Origin: Diphasiastrum complanatum
Lineage: Eukaryota; Streptophyta; Lycopodiopsida; Lycopodiales; Lycopodiaceae
Assembly (NCBI GenBank): GCA_029204225.1
Contig: CM055093.1
Span: 29,711,777-29,775,776 of the forward strand
Direction of reading: 5' to 3'
DNA: 64,000 bases
In this document: positions 1 to 11,300 of the stretch, one piece after another
How the letters are laid out: each line of letters opens with the position of its first letter
How positions within the stretch are numbered: the first letter of the stretch is position 1
Translations under genes and position numbers: made by a program
Notes under the pieces: model-generated
The model's database searches: none
Seen by the model: the letters and a program-made list of their open reading frames with translations, nothing else
Told to the model about the DNA's origin: nothing

Positions 1-1060
1 GATGAGCATTGACTCTTGAGCTGTTTACACATCATGATTTATCATCAGACATGTCGCATGTGGCATTACATTGGTGACCGGACTCATGAGGCACCTGGCA
101 TATGTATTTACTATTATGTTCATTGCTATGAATCATGATATATTTTGCATTCTAATTTGTGATTTCTGAAGTTAAGTTGTTAATTGGTTACTATTGTCTG
201 TAGTCTATTTAATGTTAGTCGATTTTGGACCATCTAATATCAGGATTCACTGTTCAGTAATTACTAATGGTTTTACAATTTTTTGGTATTTAATGTATTA
301 CAATTTATGTTACATATAGAATGTTGAATGTTCAATGTTGAATGATGAATCTAAGTTTCCAGCCTAAATTTTTTTGGCTTTCTCAAAGATTTAAGAGACT
401 CAAACATTGTCATAACGTTCTTGTTTATTCTTTTCTCCGGAGTCTGGACTCCGATCTTGACATTCTTCAACTTTCAACTTTGAAACAAAATTACAAATTA
501 CAATCTACGGTCCTACCGTCCTAGTATGGTACCTACGGTCTAGACTAAGGACTCTACCTACTACCTAGCTACCATTATCCAGATAATAGATTCCATATCA
601 AAGTTCAAACTGAGACTAGTGAGTCGTGACTAGTCACTTTAGTCACTAGTCACTATTCTCAGCTCATAGCTCAGAGCTCTGAGCTCAAATTTCAGTTATA
701 CTCCTGAGTCCTAAACCGGGAACCCTAGGGCCTGAGTTCCAAGTGGCAAGTTGAAAGGTCCAAGTTCCAACTCCATAGTCTTGACTCTCCTTAGCAAGCA
801 GATCCTTGTACCCAGGGGCCAGGATAGGGTTACAACTTACTCAGTCTTATTGCGATTCTCTTAAACTTGGGTCATTATGTTTTGATACCGTATACGACAG
901 TCTACAGGTGACAGGTCACAAGAGATTTGATTATCCTGATATCTGTAAATTTAGAGGAAATTGTTTAGCTATTAAGTATCTGTACAGTGAATATATGTAT
1001 TATGACTTGTACATCAGAGAAAATTATTGTTTTTTTAAAAAATGGAAAAGACAGGTTCAA
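1..1060. other. No gene seen; AT-rich intergenic DNA
   Basis: No open frame here resembles a known protein. The stretch is AT-rich with short self-complementary runs around 600-690 (repeated GTCACTAGT and GAGCTC words). It is probably old repeat or intergenic DNA. Confidence 0.5.
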
Positions 1061-1064
1061 ACCG

Positions 1065-1180
1065 TTTTCCGATTCGAACCTGGCTTGCCGGTTCGAACCT
1101 CAAAGAATCGGTTCTGCCTGTTCGAACCTCAAAGAATCGGTTCGAACCGGCCGGTTCGAATTGACCTGTTCGAATCGGGG
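1065..1180. repeat. Cluster of TTCGAA palindromes
   Basis: Six TTCGAA cores lie within roughly 100 bases, several as GGTTCGAACC, separated by repeats of TCAAAGAATCGG. Each core fits the RNA polymerase III B-box consensus (GWTCRANNC), but there is no A box at tRNA-like spacing and no cloverleaf, so this is annotated as a short repeat and not as a tRNA. Confidence 0.55.
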
Positions 1181-1189
1181 TGTAACCCG

Positions 1190-1656
1190 GAGGCTCACAC
1201 TACATCCCCTCAAGCACCCTTAACCCTGACACATCTTGATGTCGACACATGGCAAACTCCATGCACAATCGACACTTGCCACTTGGCAGTACCTTGACAC
1301 ATAGGCAAGCTAGTAGGTGGACTATCTGACACGTGTCACTCATACATTGGACCAAGTGTCCCAATGAGCATATGACAAGACGTCTGTTGACCGCCGTCCC
1401 AACAAGTGTCACTCATGCATTGGACCAAGTTTCCCAATGAGCATATGACACGTATCGCGTTGACCAGTTAGCCCTTCCTATTTTTAGGAGGTTAGTCCAG
1501 CAGACTCTCATGGGACCCAATATCCCCTTGGCCATCTCGGAATTAGTCACTAGAACCAATATTTACGTTGCAATTTACAATTATCTCCACAGGCCGGTGA
1601 CTTACCCATTTACAATTTGATAATTACAATTTAGATTGGGAAAAGTACATGTGACA
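1190..1656 (-). repeat. LTR-like repeat, copy A (probable 3' LTR of the gypsy fragment)
   Basis: Read on the minus strand, a purine tract (GGAGGGAAGGGA) just after the integrase/chromodomain remnant is followed by TGTCACATGTACTTT. This is the expected polypurine tract to 3' LTR junction, so 1656 is one LTR edge. The body contains words such as CATTGGACCAAGTGTCCCAATGAGCATATGACA that recur at 3130-3930. The other edge is not clear. Confidence 0.6.
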
Positions 1657-1669
1657 TCCCTTCCCTCCT

Positions 1670-2315
1670 CAGATGACATCGTCCTCGATGGCAAAGTCTG
1701 GATATTGTGTATGCAAACCATGCGCGGACTCCCAGGTAGCATCATTAAGAGGTGGTCCATGCCATGCAACCAAGTACTCACGGAGCAAACGATTCTGTAA
1801 TCGTCTCTACTGCCTCCGGTCCAATACTCTCGTTGGTCCATGCATCACGTCCCCATGCTCCTGAAACAATACAAGGCCATCAGCCAACAAGTTATCACTG
1901 TCATGTAAAACCTTCTTTAAGCGTGAAACATGAAAAACAAGATGAACCTTACAACCAAGTTCTAACAGGCAAATCTAATTCATAAGCAACGCTATTAATC
2001 TTTTTACCGATTTTCCAAGGTCCACAATATCTAGGTGACAACTTATAACACTTTTCTATCTTCAGGGTTTTTGAGTCCTTCGGAATCCTGAGAAACACCA
2101 AGTCTCCTTCCTCGAACTCTCTTGGCGTGCAATCCAGATCGACATAAGTATTTGCTCAATCCATCGCCGCTCTTACATTTTCCTTTGCTAACTCCAACAT
2201 CTGTTGCATGTGAGTTAGAAATTTCATAGCACTAGGTGTCTTATGAGGCATACCTATGGTAACTGGACTAGCTGGTCTAAAACCATAGTTTAGCTCGAAA
2301 GGACTCATTACAATT
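1670..2315 (-). pseudogene. Ty3/gypsy integrase C-terminus plus chromodomain, degraded
   Basis: Conceptual minus-strand translation, with frameshifts and stops, gives the integrase tail that follows the catalytic core in plant chromoviruses: SPFELNYGFRPASP, then DLVFLRIPKDSKTLKIEKCYKLSPRYCGPWKI, here seen only in pieces. A chromodomain-like end (VFHVSRLKK region, then EYLVAWHGPP and TWE) follows. In life the domain joins retroelement cDNA to chromatin. The adjacent polypurine tract and LTR at 1656 fit the end of the same element. No RT or RNase H was found nearby, so this is a fragment. Confidence 0.75.
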
Positions 2316-2357
2316 CACAATTTACATTGGGCAAAGGGATTCAAAGTACATGTGACA
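2310..2357. repeat. LTR-like repeat, terminal fragment
   Basis: ACAATTTACATTGGGCAAAG followed by GATTCAAAGTACATGTGACA matches the right end of the LTR-like copies that end at 1656, 3477 and 3928. Only the terminal 50 or so bases are present. Confidence 0.55.
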
Positions 2358-2374
2358 TCGGGTAAGGGTGCAAG

Positions 2375-2520
2375 GGCCCCCAAAGACAAAGGGTAGCCCA
2401 ATGCCCAAAAGGGTCAGTGTCCTTCAATGTTGTCGCCTCAGGACCAACAACGTGCAAAGAGGAAAAACCTTTGTTTTGGATGTTTGGGGCAGCATAGGTG
2501 GAAATTGTTGGAAGTCACTA
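2375..2520 (+). pseudogene. Retrotransposon gag zinc-knuckle fragment
   Basis: The plus-strand frame reads QQRAKRKNLCFGCLGQHRWK, which is the lead-in and CX2CX4H part of the CCHC zinc knuckle of plant gypsy Gag (typically CFKCGxxHRWKDC). The last cysteine is replaced. It lies directly after an LTR terminal fragment and before another LTR-like segment, so it is a broken Gag. Confidence 0.6.
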
Positions 2521-3125
2521 TTTGTCCTATTTGTCCTTTAATGGAGATTCCTCTGTTGATGCTCTGACTGCGAAGTCGGGGTACCAGAAGGTACACCTTG
2601 GACGACTGTCAAGGGTCATCAGAGTTTAGTTTCTCCGTGGGTGGAATCTTCTCCAAAGATAGTACGACAAGTACCGAGCTTTCTCTAGGCTTGGATTGCG
2701 TGACTTCATGGGGTTAATGCCATATTTAATGAAGTTGGGGCAATGTATATGGTTGTGAGGACCCAAGGAGCATTTTTTAAACTTTTGGCCCATGTACTCA
2801 AGTTTGGAGGGGCCCAACTCATAATGGGGGGTCCATGGGGCAAGTGACCTTCTTCTCCAATTAGCACTTGGCTGTCCAATGCCAAGGCTTTTCATTTGCT
2901 TTTGTAACTCCTATGTAACACATGGCTCTTGGTTGTTGGCTTTTGGATATTCCACATTGGGAACCATTGGCCTTTGGATTTCTCTATCTCTACTAGTATA
3001 AATAGGCGCCCTCTTTCTGCTGAAGAGGAGAGGAAGAGCCTGAAGAGGCTGGAGAGACTAGAGAGAGTGGCAATGCTTATGTAAATACATCCTTTGTATA
3101 GAGATTTGTCTCCATTGATATCCTA
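2507..3125 (+). repeat. Probable LTR of another element, with TATA box
   Basis: The segment starts with TGTTGGAAGTC and holds a TATA-like TAGTATAAATAGG at about 2994, followed by a purine-rich leader (GAAGAGGAGAGGAAGAG) and a short T-rich run. This is the usual promoter and R/U5 arrangement of a plant LTR. No matching second LTR is in the window, so the borders are inferred. Confidence 0.4.
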
Positions 3126-3928
3126 CTTTGCTTCCACTTGGCAGTACCCTGACAGTTAGGCAAGCTAGTTGGTGGACTGTTACACATGTCACTCATACAT
3201 TGGACCAAGCGTCCCAATGAACATATGACACATCATGTTGACCCGTTCGTTGACTGTCCAGTCACTCATGAATTGGACCAAGTGTCCCAATGAGCATATG
3301 GCACGTGTCACGTTGATTGGAAGACTCTCATGGGACCCAATATCCCCTTGGCCATCTCGGAATTAGTCAGTATAACTAACATTTACATTGCAATTTACAA
3401 TTGTCTCGACAGGCCGGTGACTTAGCCATTTAAAATTGATAATTACATTGGGCAAAGAGATTCAAAGTATATGTGACATCCATATCCCCTCAAGACCCCT
3501 TAACCCTGACACATCCTAACATCGACACATGGCAAACTCCATGCACAGTCCACAGTTGCCACTTGGCAGTACCCTGACACATAGGCAAGCTAGGTGGACT
3601 GTCTGACAAATGTCACTCATACATTGGACCAAGTGTTCCAATGAGCATATGACACGTCCCGTTGACCCGTCCAACAAGTGTCACTCATGCATTGGACCAA
3701 GTGTCCCAATGAGCATATGGCACATGTCACATTGACCGTACCTTTTAGGAGGTGATTCTAGTAGACTCTCATGGGACCCAGTATCCCCTTGGCCATCTCA
3801 GAATCAGTCGCTATAACCATTATTTACATTGCAATTTACAATTGTCTCCACAAGCCAGTGACTTTTACAATTTAATAATTACAACTTACAATTTACATTG
3901 GGCAAAGGGATTCAAAGTACATGTGACA
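3125..3928 (-). repeat. Two head-to-tail copies of the LTR-like repeat (B and C)
   Basis: Copy B (about 3125-3477) and copy C (about 3478-3928) share the body of copy A: CTTGGCAGTACCCTGACA, then CATTGGACCAAGTG, then CTCATGGGACCCAATATCCC, then the terminal AAGTACATGTGACA. B and C abut, each ending in the same ATGTGACA, which suggests tandem LTRs left by unequal recombination. Confidence 0.65.
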
Positions 3929-3929
3929 G

Positions 3930-4720
3930 AGCTCGGAATAGAAGATGGAGTTGTTGAAGAGGCATTGGGTGCTACCATCATTCCTACTATGCCAAGCCGC
4001 AACTTGATCCCCTCGAGATAATAAGCCACATTGGTGCTATTGTTAAGTACCATAGCAATAATCACAATTTTTTGTATTTTGTTGTATGAGTTTCTAAGGG
4101 GTCCCAATAAGTACTTAATTTTTTACTTTTATTTTTGTATGGCTCAAAGTTTATCCCCCCACCTCCACATGGCTTGCATATCTCATTTAGAATCTGGCTA
4201 AAGTTGGATTTTCTAACACCCTCTAAAACCCTATTTATCATTATCCTGGTCTTACGATGTTGGTTCACTAAAAGGTATGTCCACGGGTAAGGTGAAAATT
4301 CTGAGCTTATTAGTTTCTGTAAAATGTTCTATGCTATGGAAAATTAAGTCTCTTTACATATATTTTTTTTTTCTGTGTATTTTTCTATCCCACCCCCCAC
4401 ACACACATGGCTAAAATTGCTATTTAGTGGGACTATATTCTTTAAAAAATTGACAAAAAGTTATAAAAGCACAAGCATGTTACAAAAGCAAAACATGCAG
4501 CCATGTTCCAAAACAAACGTACTTTGGACGGGCAGCTATGGTAACAAGTAGTAAATGCAAGAAATCTGTCGCAATGATGTTAGATTTGCATGGTAATTCC
4601 TTTGTCTTGTTTGTATATGTGCACCTCTAAACCAGATCTCAAAATGAGGAAAGTAGCAGTCAACCAACAGGCCGCAATTGTTGGACATTCGTTTATTTGA
4701 TTAAGCTTTCATTTTGTCTG
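3930..4720. other. No gene seen; AT-rich DNA downstream of the MSL exons
   Basis: Frames on both strands were read for the missing MscS pore domain of the neighbouring channel gene and nothing like it was found. There are poly-T and short C/A runs (for example CACCCCCCACACACACATGG near 4391) but no supported gene. Confidence 0.5.
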
Positions 4721-4956
4721 TGATAGGTTCATAGCTTACTGGTGTGCAATGCAGGATTTTGGACATGGCCAGGTCAGGTGACTCAAGCTGATACAACTTG
4801 AAATAAAAAATTCTGAAAGTTTCATAAAACTCCTCAATTCCTTGAATGCAATATTTTTCCATATATTGGCTGATAAATTTGCTTTTAATGTTTAACACGC
4901 TTGTTCTTTTGGCAGCCTTATTTGCTTTATTTAAGAGGACAGAAGGGTATACTAAC

Positions 4957-7900
4957 CCGTTTTGCTGCCGCCTTTGCTTCTACTTCACTATCGATTTGCC
5001 ACTCGTCTGTTTCTTGAGATAACATAGACGAATAAGTTGTCATATGTGAATTTCGAACAACTTTCATGAGTCTTTTTAGTGTCCATGCTGAAACTGTCTG
5101 CATTTTAAGACAAAAATTGCTTAAGAGGGATACGCAAAATCATGTTCCCTGGTATCAAGGATATGGAAACATGACCACCCAAAAAATGTTCAGTTTTTGT
5201 AGGTTGCTACAGGTTTCTTCGTGTTTCGCTCTGTTTCTTATCATTGCCTCACACATTCAGGTTTAGGAAGCTATCTTAGAGGACTTTCAACAGTATAAAC
5301 AGGTACTTGCTCAGGATTCAGATGTGTGATTCTGTAGCGTTTACCTGTGAAGTTAGCTGTTGCAGCTTGTCTTGCTCTATTGGAAGCGGGCTTTTAGCTA
5401 TAAGTGGTACTGTAGACATACTGACTTGCTTTTGACTTAAAGCTGGTTTAGAGAAATCTTGTTGGTTCATTGAAACATTTGCTTCAAAATGCAGGCTTCC
5501 ACTATCAAGTCCTTGTCCTTGTGTGCCTCTCCCATTGCTATAACTGATCCTTTCTAACCGGGGAGTTGGGAAGGGAGATCTTGTTCTCTTCATGAATTTA
5601 CGAACACTTTTAGATTCCTCGAAACTTTTGAAAGAATGGTTCCCAAGCTCATTTTCCTTCTTGTGCTCATTATGTCCAGAACAGTCAGATGTTCCAGCAG
5701 CACTTGTTGATCCAAGCTGCGAATTTGGGAAATGATTGGATGCCCGCGTACAGATAACCTGAAAGATTTTTCAGCAACCACGTAAGTACAGTTGCATTGT
5801 TCTTCAAAAAGTATCAACTTTAGAATTCTCCAAAAATGTTGAATTCGGCAGTTAAAAAGATTGTTATGTGACCTTCGCAGCTTCACAAGAAGCTAGGTGA
5901 CTTCTTTCTGGTACTTGCCATTCCTCAGTTTTACTCAAATGATCATTTCCAGGGTCAAGTTGGCCACTCATTTTAGAAGGTGCAGATAGTGTTTCCAAAA
6001 GATATTGGTTAAAGAGGCAATCCTGAATTCTTTCAAAATATGCAGCTCGGTGAAAGCAATTGGCTGCCACTTTCACAGCGAGAACTTTCACCATCCATGA
6101 CACTGCTATGGTAAAAAAACACCATAGTATCTGTCCATTGATGAAACAGACAAATCATTAGATTGTTATTACAATCTCTGTTCATATCAATGTAACAACC
6201 TATGTGTAAAAACAATGAAAATGAGAGCAGTTTAAGTGTAATTGTCGTAGCTAGCATAACTATCATGTATTGGCACGTGTTCAAAATTTGTTATTGAACT
6301 CTTCTATCAAATTGAATGTATGAGCACCTTTGTGATGATGGGGACAGCTGGTGTATTTTCAGATGCTGTGAATATCACTTCCCAAACAACTAGCACCAAT
6401 GCAAGCCAAATACAGTTCTTCACTGACCTCCTAAGACCGTACACAAAGTAGAGGACTCGTTTCTTCAAGAGGCAGTGGTTTTCAATGATTGCTACGAAAA
6501 GCTTCAACCAAAACAGAGGATGCCTGTTAGACATGTCACTGGATCAATAATCGTATTTGCAAAATAACATAATGACAACTTCTTATGTCTTAAGTAGGTA
6601 CAAAGCCCAATAAAGATTGTTTATCAAAGTTTTTGATAAGCTGTTAAAAAAGGATAGATAGTTAGTTATAGAGGTAAAATAGTTGCAGAGATTATCTAAG
6701 AAATCGATACACAAATGAAACCATCTTTCTTCATGCCCATAGATATACTTGTGGCATCAGTTTCGGTGGTTATCGCTTGTGACAAAAGATTCAAATCTCA
6801 TGCCCTAATCCCATGTGTTTTTTGACCCTATTTAAGAACCAACCTATAGCCATTCAATTGTGATGCAATTTGAAGGTAAATTATGTTTCTTCATGCCCAA
6901 AAAGACTCCTACGCTATTAGTTTTAGTCATTATCGCTCATAGCGGAAGTTTTCAATGACATGCCCTAATGCCATGTGTTTTTTTGGCCCTATTTGTACCT
7001 AACCTATAGCCATCTGATTGAGGTGCAATTTGAAGCTAAACTATGTTTCTTCATGCCCACATAATTGCCTGGGCTGTTTCGATGCGTTTAGGATCTAGGA
7101 CACTAGTTGAAAATCAGCCTGTTGTCAAAACAGAAATCTACAGTTTTTTTGGCTGCTCCATGTTGTCTGGAAGCATGCTGGCAAATGGAAACACCAGATC
7201 CAATCCAATGACACCACCAACCCTGATGAGTTGCCTGAAATGCCCTTACACCTAACCAATCCACTCAGCGAACGAGGAAACATCAAAATCCCAGCTACCC
7301 ATCACCAATCACGTGAAGTTAGGGTCATGGTTTATTTATTACTGCTCACTAGGCCAAATTGGGGGGGGGGGGGGGGTGGGGGGGGGGGGATGGGCATATC
7401 TATTTGCTCCCGCATATCAGATGTAGAGGTGGAGAAGCTGATAGACACATACGAGCCCAAGGGTCGTCTACTGAGCCATTGAGACCAGTTCAGAGCTCTA
7501 TTTGACGGGCCCGAGGGTACATCTACTGAGCCATTGAGACCAGCTCAAAGCTCTATTCGGAGGTTCGGGGTAGGTGTAGGGCCTAGCTTGGGTGCAAAGG
7601 CAAGGCTTAGCTCAGGGGCAGAGGCAGGGCCTAGTCACGGGGGCCAGCAGCCCCAGAGCTACTAGCACACATGCAGCTCCTCGTCTTTCTGCTTTAGTAG
7701 CAGGTCCTCGTCCCTCATCATCATCAGTTGCTGATACACCATGTTTTGATGGCAAATCCTACCTCATTGAGGAGGAGAGATCCAGCATCTGACACTCGAC
7801 CATCAAACACACCCTCAGTACACCCATTTGTCACCTCTGCAGGGCATGCTAGACCGAGAGAGCCCTTTGTGCAGCAAAGAGGGGTTAGGCCCAGGTAGCA

Positions 7901-10900
7901 AACCCTAGAGCAGCATGCCCTTTGTACTCAACAAGTTGGCCAGCTCTTTTATGAGTGCAACATCCCTTTTGCCATTGCTGACACTTGGATCTTTAGGGAC
8001 ACTTGCCTTCAAATTGTAGTAGTGGATTCTACATTGAGGCCTTCGAAGAGAGAGGCATTGCGCACGAGCTTCCTACGTCAGGAGGACACTATCACACATG
8101 AGCTGAGCTCTATTCGCACAACGTGGTGGACATAAGAATCTTTGCTGCATTTATTTCATTTGCAAGTACCACAGTTTTTGCATGTGTTTAATTTTGCTTT
8201 TTTTTGCAACTATGGATGCTTGATATTGAGTGATGAATGGACCGACACTTGTTGGCGACCTGTTGTCAATATTCTAGTTTCTTGCCCGCTTAACACAGTT
8301 TCTTACGAGGGGTCGATGCTACTCGAGTTGGTGTAGCCATCATGGGCGAGTTTATCTATGAGCCAATGAGTTCTATAGTAGATGAGATTGGGTTGGAGCA
8401 CGTGGTTCAAGTTGTCGCTTGTCTCCTGACTCAATTTCCTGTCATGAAGAGAAACGGGAGGCATCATAAATCTGAGTGGGTAGATGACCAGTGTCACTGT
8501 GTGCCAAAAGGTTATATATCAACATGACTCATGAATGTATAAGACTCTTGATATGAGATAAGTAACCTAAGAGAGTGCGGACCTCCAATGTGGTAGATAG
8601 TTGACAAACCCTGTCCTTCCCTGAAACACACATGTCTTGGTCTCAACATGACCAGAAAAAACTGACACTTGGCCCATCATGGAACATAGACCATGTGACA
8701 CCTACATTTGAAGATAGCTTGATAGCTTCATCCTACCCTCTACTGTGAGCCGCAATAAATAGTCTTCAGTAGAGATTGGCTTAACCTTACATGGGCCACC
8801 CCACACTTGTCTAACAAAGTCTATGGCAACTGTCACAATTGTGGTGATCAAACTTTGGGAGGTCGTTAAGTGGCAATCAACCTGTAAGAGGTCATAAGTG
8901 GCAATCAACCTATAAGAGGTCCTAAGTGAGAGACCTAGGGATGACATGAAGCACAACGCTTGAACTTACCATGTCAGCTAGAGTCCTTGTTGTCTCAACC
9001 ACTGATCTGATATATCCTTCCTTTGCAACAGATCAGAGATAGCATTCATTTGTGGTGTGAATTATCATCCTGAAAGGCATACATTCAGTCTCTTGGCAAT
9101 TATAAGGAACTATTTGTGCCTGTAAATGTATTTCCTATAAGCTGGGGGCCCTGATGTAAAATCTATTCAAGCAATGTGAACTTAAGTAGGTGCGTAGATA
9201 TTATAGGCTCACCTGTGACCCTGTCAGAAGAAATGTCATCTTTATGGAGTTTTTGCTCAACATGTATCTAAAGCTAGGGCCTCTCAAGTCTACTAGTGCA
9301 GGTCATGAAATGATTACTGCAGAATACTTCCAACGACCCTTCCACGTGTATTTTGTTGATCATGTTTGCAATATGCAATGTGCTTGAAGTTGTGAGCTCT
9401 TAAGCGAAGTGAGTACAACCATAAACTCTGCTTTATGGGATCAATTTCATATGGCAGAGATGGATTGACCATATGATATAATGATAGAACAGGTGTGGTA
9501 CAATTGATCAATGTTTTAGGAGGCAATTCAGAATGAGAACATTGCAATGTGCATTTGAATGGGGAACTGTTTTTAGATATATTGCTGCCAACAGTCTGAT
9601 CCTGAAACTTAGAATGCATCAGCATGAGAGTAAAGCCATAGGCACTCAACAGCTACCAGACTAGTTGCAGTTTTCTACAAACCTTGAATATATGTACATT
9701 GTAAGTTAATAAGCTGGTCAAGGAAAATAGACTTACAACACATCAACAATAATCACTGCCAACAACCATTGCAAGTGTGAACATTTTGAATATGATCAGC
9801 TTACTCTTGATCCCGTAAAATGACGTAGAAAATAAAGTGCCACCTAAAGGACTAACCTTGACCGCCCAGCCAGAAACAAGTCGTCCTGAAAATATTACAA
9901 GCGCAAGAGCCTGCCACCTCCACAAATTTAGCCCCAGCCAAGTGACTGCTGCTATTTTCTTTATCTTCACAGAGCAAATCAGTAGTGTGATTAGCAGACA
10001 CAAGCTGATCCACTGAACCCACGTGAACCAAGTTCTTTTCATTTCCAACTTATGTTGATTATGACTTTCTTCTTGATCTGCAAAATCATCCTCATCAAAA
10101 GCACCTATGCTTGAGGTAGATCTGGCGCTAAGAGGAATGACAGCAGGGTTCGCGATAGTCGATGCCGGGGTGGCTTGCCTAGGAGCTTGCTGTACAGCCT
10201 GCTTCCCGTCATCAATTCCCACACTTATTGTCTCCTCCTCCTTGGGGATTCTGGTAATATTTGACATTCTTCGGCTCACTGAAGACGTAAAGAAGGAGAT
10301 CTGTTGTCTCACTGCAGGCGTCATAGGAGGAGGGTCTTGAAGGCGCGTTTTCAAGCGGCCAAAATTGAGTCTAGGTGCCATGGATCGTTTCATTACAGGG
10401 GGTGTTGTTACTGAATTATCTTCGCTATCACTGTCACTTTCAGGACTTTGCTTTGTAGACTGAGTAATGTGAGTATTTTCATCAGGAGTGAGTGGCAGAG
10501 TTAAAGCAACCAACCCAGGTGGTATTCGAGATTTGAAGTATTTCAAACTAGTTGGCTGCTCAGTTCCTTCTGCTTTACGACTTACTGAATCTCCAGCTCT
10601 GAATTCGAAGTTGTCAACCATGGCCATTTGATTGTTGAAGGTCTGAGAAATTTGATGGTTTGTGGTACTTCCAATGCTTGTTATACTGACGTCGGAAGGT
10701 TTTTTATCAGCAATGATGAAAGCAATTGGGCTGGAATCACTTTCCTCTTTTTTGAGACCATGTGACAAGATTTCAAAAGAGCAAGCAAATGGTGTTTGTA
10801 CCGGCTCAATCTTGATCGGATTTTCTTTGATGCACTCTTCATATTCTTCTCCCTCTAGAATAGTTTCTGAAATACTGAAAGCCTTCGGAATACCAACTTC

Positions 10901-10939
10901 ATCATCTGTTGGTATCTTCTCGGAATTTGGATTATACAT
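4957..10939 (-). CDS. Mechanosensitive channel of small conductance-like protein (MSL8/9/10 type), 5' part, five exons
   Basis: Minus-strand exons, all joined in phase 0 with GT-AG borders: 9857-10939 (361 codons), 6328-6501 (58), 5873-6130 (86), 5345-5758 (138), 4957-5097 (47). The ATG at 10939 follows an in-frame TGA. The acidic, serine-rich N-terminus is followed by membrane segments (WISLCLLITLLICSV, then WRWQALALVIFSGRLVSGW), then LLKKRVLYFVYGLRRSVKNC and YFERIQDCLFNQYLLETLSAP. These motifs are diagnostic of plasma-membrane plant MSL channels, which open under membrane tension. A long linker leads to SAWTLKRLMKVVRNSHM and EAKAAAKR. Four of the usual six membrane helices are present. The C-terminal third, holding the pore helix and MscS beta domain, is not visible between 4956 and 1. 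It may lie past a long intron beyond the left edge, or be lost. Intron 1 is about 3.36 kb and holds a hAT fragment. A weak candidate next exon lies near 4720-4900 but does not join cleanly in frame. Confidence 0.88.
7361..7389. repeat. Poly-G tract
   Basis: Twenty-eight G residues with a single T at 7377, inside intron 1 of the MSL gene. A run this long can form a G-quadruplex and is also a common place for sequencing-length error. Confidence 0.9.
7850..8535 (+). pseudogene. hAT transposase fragment, N-terminal half (DUF659 region)
   Basis: Plus-strand reading gives FYECNIPFAIADTWIF, then a stretch ending in the typical pre-catalytic motif YGCLILSDEWTD followed by VVNILVSCPLNTV and EIGLEHVVQVV. 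These match the order seen in plant hAT-family transposases (FYENGIPFN, CTLMSDGWTD, NFLVNCPKGT, VGEENVVQVV). Frameshifts and stops interrupt the reading. It lies in intron 1 of the MSL gene on the opposite strand. The upstream 7590-7850 stretch is low-complexity (Gly, Arg, Ser) and may be the transposase N-terminus. Confidence 0.75.
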
Positions 10940-11300
10940 GGCAGCCTTTCAAGCTTTTGCACACCGCTTCAAGATGTCCATGGCTCGATTCAGTTCAGAT
11001 ATGTTAAATGAACTTCATTTCTAACAGCAGGTGAAAAGCTTACATTCATGGCGAGCACGTTCCGTTAAACTGAATAGCTTACCTCCGTGCAGCATGAAGC
11101 AAAAGCAGCAACGAACGAAAATAGGTCTTGAGATACAATTGCACAACTTTTCCAGTCAACAAGCTCACGAGGTTATCACATGAAAATGATTGTAAGAAAA
11201 GGCTTCTCAGAAAATGCAAGACCATTCTGAACAAGCAAAGACAGACTGTATCTTCAAATGAAGGTTCAAACCATAGCAAAACGCGTTCCGGAATGAAAAA
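10940..11300 (-). promoter_or_regulatory. Probable 5' leader and proximal promoter of the MSL gene
   Basis: This sequence lies directly upstream of the MSL start codon, in GCTGCCATG context. No clear TATA box was found, so the transcription start is unknown. Placement rests on position alone. Confidence 0.35.

Noticed and set aside
1065-1180. Possible tRNA gene suggested by GGTTCGAA
   Set aside because: No A box at the right distance, no acceptor stem and no anticodon arm could be drawn.
4701-4898. Sixth MSL exon reading MEKYCIQGIEEFYETF
   Set aside because: Resemblance to the KYI.LEDL.RF region of the family is weak and no acceptor site joins it in the phase set by exon 5.
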